A stretch of 64,000 bases of DNA from contig NC_088331.1 in assembly GCF_036884655.1 (NCBI RefSeq), positions 13,057,001 through 13,121,000 of the forward strand. Reading direction: 5' to 3'. This document shows, piece by piece, positions 57,746 to 64,000 of this stretch (within the stretch, counting starts at the first letter, position 1; every line of letters begins with the position of its first letter). Under the pieces are notes generated by a model that made no database searches, was not told the origin of the DNA, and saw only the letters and a program-made list of their open reading frames with translations. This DNA is from Musa acuminata AAA Group (lineage: Eukaryota > Streptophyta > Magnoliopsida > Zingiberales > Musaceae). The position numbers and the translations under genes are program-made.

Positions 57746-58905
57746 GACTCACATATCCTTTCTTCAATAGTTCTGTTCATCCTTTCTGTCACACCGTTCT
57801 GCTGAGGAGTTTTAGGAACTGTTTTCTCAAGCCTGATTCTATGGAACCTGTAATAATTCTCAAAAGGACCCCCTGTACTCACCACCATTATCTGATCGAA
57901 CACACTTTAACTTTATGTCAATTTCTCTTTCAACACTGACATAAAACTCTTTAAAAACATCGAGTATCTAGCTTTTAGATTTTAAAGCAAAATCTCACAC
58001 TTTTCTAGAATGGTCATCAATAAAAGTAACAAAATAAAGGGCACCTCCAAGAGTTCTAGTTTGCATAGTACAAACATCAGTATGAACTAAATCAATAACA
58101 TCTAATCTTCTAGACGATGGATATATATGAAATGTAACTCTATATGTTTTTTCAGCTAAGCAATGATCATAAGATTTAAGAGATGTACCTTGCAACTCTG
58201 GTAAGAACTACTTTCTAGTAAGAGTTTGAAGTCCCTTCTCGCTGATATGACCAAGCCTCTTGTGCCAAAGATCAATACTTTCACCCTTTTGAATTGTATT
58301 AATCTCTCGTTTATGTAGCTTAGCTTCCATGACATAAAAAGAGTTAAGTTTCTTTCCTCTTGCCATAATTAGAGAACCTTTAGTGAGTTTCCATTTGCTT
58401 TCACCAAAATAATATGCAAAGCCCATATCATCAAGTTTGCCTATAGATATCAAGTTAAGACGAATATCTGGAACATGCCTTACATCTTTGAGTATCAATT
58501 TGCTCCCAATACTAGTCTCCAAGCAAATATATCCAATACCCACAATCTTAGATGTACCACTGTTTCCCATTCTAACATTACCAAAATCACCAATAGTATA
58601 AGATCTAAAGAAATCACTATGAGAAGTAACATAAAATGAAGCACCAGAGTCAATTAACCCAGTTACTGTCCTGAGCTACAAGACTAACACAACCATCATC
58701 ACAAACACTAGTGATATTACCTTCAGCAGCAACTGTATTGGTCTCTTTCTCATTTTTCTTCCTTTCATTCTGTTCTCGCTTCCAAAACCTATACTCTTTC
58801 TTCATGTGACCTGGTCTGTTATAGTGAAAATATTTAATCTCTTCTAGACTTGGATTTTTCCATGTAACCATGTGGATTTCTACTATGACTTCTTCCACAT
58901 CTTTC
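57746..58905 (-). pseudogene. pol: COP-M protease and integrase pseudogene
   Basis: From 58905 downward: a zinc-knuckle region with KYFHYNRPGHMKKEYRFW (58780-58830), in which each expected Cys reads Tyr. Next comes protease with IDSGASFYVTSH (about 58615-58650), reached by a one-base frameshift. GAG-pre-integrase LWHKRLGHISEKGLQTL is near 58220-58270. The integrase zinc region SYDHCLAEKTYRV, first Asp region DLVHTDVCTM and ALYFVTFIDDHSRKV lie near 57998-58150. Distal core residues are PQQNGVTERMNRTI (57760-57815). Stops occur after TRK (58208), after HSRKV (57995) and elsewhere. Confidence 0.85.
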
Positions 58906-59517
58906 TTATTTTTTAGTAACAAATGCACTAGAAGAAGATTCACCCTGATCTTTCCTTCTAGTATCTTCATTTAGCAAATTGTCTTTAATTATATCTAGAG
59001 TTAGAGTCTCCTCTGGCGTGGAGTTACAAATTGTCACTATATATGTTTCCCAACCTTTTGGTAAAGAGCTGAGAAGTAATAATCCTTGCATCTCATCATC
59101 TATATTCATTTTCATAGCAACCAGCTTATTTGCAAGACTCTGAAATAGGCTTATGTGCTCAATAATATTATCACCATATTTACACTTCAAATTTACAAGC
59201 CTTCTGAGGAGAGAAATTCTATTTCCCACTATCTTTTTCGCAAAGAGATTTTCTAACCTTTGCCAAATAACATCAACTCTAGTTTCATCAGAAATATGAT
59301 CATGCAACTTTATATCCATCCATCTTCTAATATAGGCAATAACTTTTCTATGTTGAACTTTCCATTCTTCATCGTCCATAGTAGAAGGTTTATCTTTAAC
59401 CTTGATAGACTTATACAAATCTTTACAATAAAGTAAATCTTTCATCATATGCCTCCAAGTGGAATAATTTGATGAGTTCAATTTAATCATACCATCTGAC
59501 TGCTCCATTTCAATCAC
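58906..59517 (-). pseudogene. gag: COP-M gag
   Basis: 203 open codons, MIEMEQSDGMIKLNSSNYSTW to VTKK. Typical copia gag: NYSTWRHMMKDLL, WQRLENLFAKK, NRISLLRRLVNLKCKYG, FQSLANKLVAM and LLSSLPKGWETY blocks in order. It ends with a stop inside an A-rich run (about 58906-58912), with the zinc-knuckle region continuing in another frame, so a small indel separated the two. Confidence 0.88.
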
Positions 59518-59547
59518 ATAAGAAAAACTAGCACCAAATAATCTATT

Positions 59548-59559
59548 ACTCTGATACTA
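59548..59559 (-). other. COP-M primer binding site
   Basis: Minus strand TAGTATCAGAGT, a slightly changed initiator-Met site three bases after the 5' LTR. Confidence 0.75.
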
Positions 59560-59561
59560 CT

Positions 59562-60245
59562 TGTTGGGAAAAATCAGTTAAAGCGAAATAATTCTTTTCC
59601 CTCTTTGTGTATCAAAATGGGTTCCTCATCAAAATACCAACTTGATATCAAAATATAAATATCAACCGCATAGCATAAACAATATAGCAATAAATCAATC
59701 ACATGGTGAGACCAAATTTTTAATGTGGAAAACCCAATATGGGAAAAACCATGGGACCGTAGTCCACCTCAAACTTTCACTATCAATAGTAATGATAACA
59801 GGTTTACAGTAAATATTCTCTAGAATAACCAAGGATTATAATAATATCAAGAATATAGATCTTGGCTCAAGAATAGTATATCTTCATCATATAGATAGAT
59901 GTCACAAAAAGAAGAATTTTAGGTCTCACAAAGTGGATATAGCAGGAAAGTACCTTAGAGAGGATAAACCACGTATCAACACCGTTAGAATTATAGAGCT
60001 TACTGCAAGGATTCTTCACATAAAATTTGGGCCAAAACTGACAATGTTTGGCCACTGATCGTCAAGCAGAAAACTCAAGATCCTAATCTTTCTCTCTCTG
60101 CTATTTTCTCTCTCTCTGTGCCGCCACCACTTGCTGCGTGATCTCGTTGCACCGTTTACCCTCACATCTACTCCTTTTCCTTTTAATTGTTGATTTGGGC
60201 TTATGGCCCAAATTGTCGAAGCCCACATATGGGCTGGACCTAACA
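59562..60245 (-). mobile_element. COP-M 5' LTR
   Basis: 684 bases. Minus strand TGTTAGGTCCAGCCC to TTTCCCAACA. It includes a CT/GA-rich stretch near 60090-60120 (the 5' UTR side) and the inverted word GCCCATATGTGGGC near its start. No second copy is in the window, so boundaries rest on the TG...CA ends and the adjacent primer site. Confidence 0.8.
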
Positions 60246-60589
60246 TCTCTTAAACTTGTAAAAAGGAGAAAAGGGTTGTAAGAGGGTAGTTGATATTTGC
60301 CCATTGAAAGAAGATTGATAGTGGAAGCCGGTGGCCTTGACGGAGGAGGAATCGGGAGTAGACGTAGGTCAGACGACCGAACCACTATAAATTTGGTGTG
60401 CACTCTCTTTCTGCTCTTCATTACTATTATTTTCTGTTTTAATTACTTATTACACTTACTTCAAGTGAAGCATACTTTCAATATCATTTTTGATATAGGC
60501 TTTATCGAAATAGTTTTTCTAAATCATCGAAGTTTTTTTATAGCACTAGTTCACCTCCCCCCCTCTTAGTGTCAAATTCGGTCCTAACA
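60246..60589 (+). mobile_element. SLE LTR 3' fragment
   Basis: Right-hand 344 bases of an SLE LTR: GTAAAAAGGAGAAAAGGGTTG, the GGCCTTGACGGAGGAGGAAT block, GACCGAACCACTATAAA, C-tract and GTCCTAACA at 60589. The left part is missing because COP-M abuts it. The short ORF 60297-60569 is not a gene. Confidence 0.8.
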
Positions 60590-60626
60590 GTATGGTCTCT
60601 AGGATATTAGATAGATGAGAGACTAT
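60590..60626 (+). mobile_element. Copia LTR sliver
   Basis: 37 bases matching 20198-20233 of the COP-K LTR (GTCTCTAGGATATTAGAT). It is what remains of the LTR into which the SLE fragment and COP-L were inserted. Confidence 0.6.
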
Positions 60627-62240
60627 TGTTAGGAAAATCATTAGGGGCGGCATCACATGCGCAGCGGAAGAACAAGAAAACAAAATTCCCAATTCCCAAA
60701 GAGATGTTCATCGTTGTGCGAAGAATAGTGCGCAAAATCCGCGAAACTGAAAAACTACGTATAGAGTAGATTATGTTACCTAGGGAGATCGTATATCCCT
60801 GTTTCCTTGCAGATCCTTAGGAGAGGGTGAAGGAGGTCAAGCGTCCTCCTTTCTAGCGGTGATCCACACAGTAGGGCTACGACGACGCTCCTCAAAACTC
60901 CTGGCCTGCTCTGAGGTGGAGAGGGAAAGGAGAATAGGAGAGGCAAGCAAAGGCTCTAGCCTATGAGGCTCTGAATCTCTCCTATTTATAGAGGTCCCCT
61001 ATCAAACCCTAATGGATCCTCGCCTAGTGGGTATTGGATCTGCATCCAATAACCCAAGCCTTTTAGATTAGTGGATCTCTATCTAATAATCTCTCATGGG
61101 CTCTTATTGGATCTTGTCCATGGGATCCAATAATTCAGGGGCTTATTGGATATCCAATAAGATAAGGGCTCCGTCGAATATCTCATATCCGAACTTCTAC
61201 TCATTGCAATGCCTACCATATGTGTGTGACCCTCTAGGCCCAATATCGAGCTGGCCATGAGTTATACCTGTCAAAACTCATTCTAACTCAGTGAATTATT
61301 ATCTATATAATAATTCACTTGACTCATCGACTACGGATGTACTATGCCACTACGCCGTAGTCCCTAGATGATACAGGGGAATCCAATCCATTGGACCTGT
61401 CTGTCCTCAATTACCGTGTACCTATAGTCCCTCATCCATCTAATATCCCAAAGACCATATATCGAGTATGGTGCTATCAGACCCATACGGTTTCTACTCG
61501 AGTCTCGCTCTAATCGGATTCTCCCGAAGAACTCTTTCTCTCTCAACCCGAATGACCCTGGCTAGGGATTTGTCTGAGTAAGAACACATGATATATTCCT
61601 CTCATAATGCCGAGAGTGAATGATCCTCTATCGACATTCAATAGCCCTCGTAAGGTCGACTACCACTCCCAATGACCAGTTGTACTAGATTTGGGATAGC
61701 TAAACCTATAAGTCTGGTATCAAAGAGTGGAGCACTCATACAGGACATCCTTGGTGTCTCAAGTCTAAGGACCAGATATACCACTAGGAATACGGAATCA
61801 TTGTCTGACAATAAGGCATCATCAACCATCCAGCATTCTGTAAGCGAATCAATCAGTGAACTCATTTTCCAATGAGCACCTGTACTGTATCCCTAGTGTC
61901 CCTACACGAGCAGCTATGAGACCCGCTGCATCCATCATATGGATGGGTATATAGCACACCAGTTTGTCCGGTTATCACGATGTCCCTCTCGAGTAACCTA
62001 TGACCGAGATTATTTAGGATATGTGTTTAAAGGTGAATCGATCTCATTTTTGTGATCTCATCACGATCCGATTCCCATTGCACAAATCCAAAGGCATCAC
62101 AATATATATATATATATATATGCATATATGCAATAGTTATAAAGTGATATATGCCAAAATATAATAAGCAAAAAGATTCTGTATCAAGTCACACGTGCCA
62201 TCACTCACGTGATTGGCTTGCTGGGCACCTATGACTAGCA
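60627..62240 (-). mobile_element. COP-L 3' LTR
   Basis: 1614 bases. Minus strand TGCTAGTCATAGG to CCTAACA, the only full-length LTR of the Angela-like family here. TATA box on the minus strand at 60983-60990. Preceded on the minus strand by the PPT (plus ATCTCCCACTTGA, 62241-62253). The small ORFs inside (for example 61364-61546) are by chance. Confidence 0.92.
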
Positions 62241-62254
62241 ATCTCCCACTTGAC

Positions 62255-63997
62255 CTAAAGCCAATCACTTATGTGTCTAATCCCCATCAAACCCCTATGA
62301 CGCTCAAAGACAATCTGAGACAACGGTTTTGTTAGTGGATCTACAATATTATCTTCGGATGGAACTCTTTCCACTACTACATCTCCTTGGGTTACGATCT
62401 CTCTGATAAGGTGGAACTTCCTCAGAACATACTTAGACTTCTGATAAGACCTAGGTTCCTTCGCTTGAGCAATCGTCCTATTGTTGTCGCAATATAAGGA
62501 GATTGACTCCTCGCTACCCGGCATAACTCCCAAATCTGTAATGAACTTCTTCCACCTGACTTCCTCCTTTGCTGCATCTGATGCAGCAATGGACTCCGTC
62601 TCTGTGGTCGAGTCAGCAGTAGTATCTTGCTTGGAACTCTTCCAGCACACTGCTCCTCCATTCAAGGTGTACACGTGCCCCGAATTTAACTTGCTTTCAT
62701 CGACATCAAACTAAAAACTTGAGTTTGTGTAGCCTTCAACCTTAAGGCTACTACCTCCATATACTAGTAAAATATCCTTAGTCCTTCTCAAGTACTTAAG
62801 GATACACTTTACTGCTTTCCAGTGCTCCAAGCCTGGATCCACCTGATACCTGCTCATGACACTAAAAGCATACGCTATATCAGGCCTAGTACATAGCATG
62901 GCATACATGATAGGCCCTATTGCTGAGGTATAAGATATCATATCCATGCTCGCCCTTTCTTTTGGAGTCTTTGGGGACATACTCGTAGAAAGCGATATCC
63001 CATGTCTCATCAGTATGAGACATCTCTTGGAATTTTCCATGCCAAACCTTTTGACAATGGTTTCTATGTACCTAGACTGGGACAAGCCAAGCATCTTCTT
63101 GGATTTATCTCTATAGATTCTAATCCCCAAGATATAGGATTCTTCCCCTAAGTCCTTCATGGAGAAGTGTTTAGATAACCAAGCCTTTACTGTGGATAGC
63201 ATTCCTATATCATTCCCAATGATCAGGATTTCATCCACATATAACACCAAAAAGGTGATAGCGCTCTCACTTACCTTCCTGTACAAACAAGGCTCATCTT
63301 CGTTCTTAACAAAGTCATAAGATCTGATTGCCTCATCAAATCTTATGTTCCAACTTTGGGAAGCTTGCTTTAGTCCATAAATGGATCTAAGCAACCTACA
63401 CACATTATCTGGGCAGTTCTTGGACACGAATCCCTCAGGTTGCATCATATACACCTCCTCGAGATTCCCATTGAGGAATGCGGTTTACACATCCATATGC
63501 CAGATCTCATAATCATAGTGTGCTGCAATAGCCAATAGAATTCTGATCGATTTTAACATTGCTATGAGTGAGAAGGTTTCGTCGTAGTAAACACCTTGCC
63601 TTTGATGATACCCCTTAGCCACTAGCCTTACTTTATAGGTCTCTACCTTTCCATCTACTCCGATTTTTTTCTTAAAGATCCACTTGCAACCGATGGGTAC
63701 AATACCTTCGGGTGCATCAACTAGGTTTCAAACCTTGTTGGAGTACATAGAATCCAACTCAGAATTCATGGCTTCTTGCTACTTCCCAGAATCTATACTC
63801 ATAATAGCCTCCTCGTAGGTCTGAGGATCAATATCCTCAACATTCTCTCCTCTAATATGTCCCACATATCTCTCAGGAGGATGGGATACTCTATCAGACC
63901 TACGTAAAGTTGAAACTTGTGTATTAGGTACCTGAACAGACTCGGGCTGTAGAGTAGTTCTTAAGCTTGGTTCTCCAACCTCGCTCAACTCTATCAT
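62255..63997 (-). pseudogene. pol: COP-L pol 3' half (linker, RT, RNase H)
   Basis: Minus-strand copia pol running off the right edge. The integrase-RT linker (63997-63779) has RRSDRVSHPPERYVG. The RT start (63760-63455) has stops, including one at MDV*TAFLNGNL near 63487. An open RT segment of 248 codons (63454-62711) carries MYMMQPEGFVSKNCPDNVCR, IYGLKQASQSWN, the catalytic site as LYVDEILIIGND (second Asp replaced by Glu, codon at about 63230-63232), the MKDLGEESYILGI block, MYAMLCTRPDIAYAFSVMSRY and LKYLRRTKD. A stop at 62711 precedes RNase H (62674-62255): YTLNGGAVCWKSSKQDTT, STTETESIAASDAAKE, YCDNNRTIAQAKEPRS, KFHLIREIV, DPLTKPL. Order, spacing and the 1.6-kb LTR fit the Angela branch of copia. 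Inactive. Confidence 0.92.
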
Positions 63998-64000
63998 TCT

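Larger units (their letters stand above)
57746..60245 (-). mobile_element. COP-M: Ty1/copia element, 3' truncated
   Basis: 5' LTR (60245-59562), primer site, gag, protease, GAG-pre-integrase and the first part of integrase on the minus strand, ending inside the integrase core at about 57746. RT, RNase H and 3' LTR are absent. The LTR and gag differ clearly from those of COP-L and SLE, so this is a third copia family of the Tork/TAR/Ivana kind. The exact lineage cannot be settled by eye. Confidence 0.85.

Noticed and set aside
61364..61875. Small ORFs on both strands in the copia LTR (also 957-1154)
   Set aside because: They lie within the full-length COP-L LTR and its relatives, and are not conserved as frames among LTR copies.

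Overview
The window is a stretch of plant heterochromatin-type DNA made almost entirely of LTR retrotransposons nested inside one another. I see no host protein gene, no rRNA gene and no convincing tRNA gene. Every credible reading frame is gag, pol or an accessory ORF of a retroelement. The element types (UBN2-type Ty1/copia gag, Angela-like copia pol, small-LTR chromovirus gypsy), the iMet-tRNA-type primer sites and the plant-style LTRs (TATAAATA box, CCTAACA ends) point to a flowering plant. A monocot such as a member of the Zingiberales is plausible because sirevirus-like copia elements dominate, but this is a guess.

Names used below. SLE means sirevirus-like elements: LTR starts TGTTGAATCTC and ends CCTAACA, with gag but no pol. 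COP means Ty1/copia elements with pol. GYP means Ty3/gypsy.

Layout. 1-566: GC-rich remnant. 568-1147: COP LTR fragment. 1148-15341: old minus-strand SLE-D, holding the plus-strand SLE-A (3457-13031, TSD ttcgg). SLE-A's 5' LTR holds a small LTR-element remnant that itself holds solo LTR B (4441-6156). Its 3' LTR holds solo LTR C (11320-12847, TSD taaac). 15342-16857: minus-strand COP 3' end. 16858-19436: minus-strand GYP-J pol remnant. 19437-57745: COP-K, a decayed plus-strand copia split by two insertions: GYP-I (20781-26037) and SLE-F (26314-56847, TSD tccta). SLE-F is a tandem LTR-internal-LTR-internal-LTR dimer. Its middle LTR holds SLE-G (33339-50332), and SLE-G holds the young minus-strand SLE-H (37844-47257, TSD tttca). 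So COP-K, SLE-F, SLE-G and SLE-H form a four-level nest. 57746-60245: minus-strand copia COP-M, 3' truncated. 60246-60626: small SLE and COP LTR fragments. 60627-64000: minus-strand COP-L with its 3' LTR and degenerate RT/RNase H, running off the window.

How the parts work together. None of the SLE copies encodes protease, integrase, reverse transcriptase or RNase H, so they must have moved using enzymes from an autonomous relative elsewhere. SLE-G and SLE-H keep open gag frames. SLE-H also keeps a 371-codon accessory ORF where pol would normally lie, and its two LTRs are almost identical, so it inserted recently. The main points of interest are this gag-plus-accessory-ORF element, the dimeric SLE-F, the arrays of dyad-symmetric GC-rich modules upstream of every SLE TATA box, and internal polypurine tracts set in hairpins.
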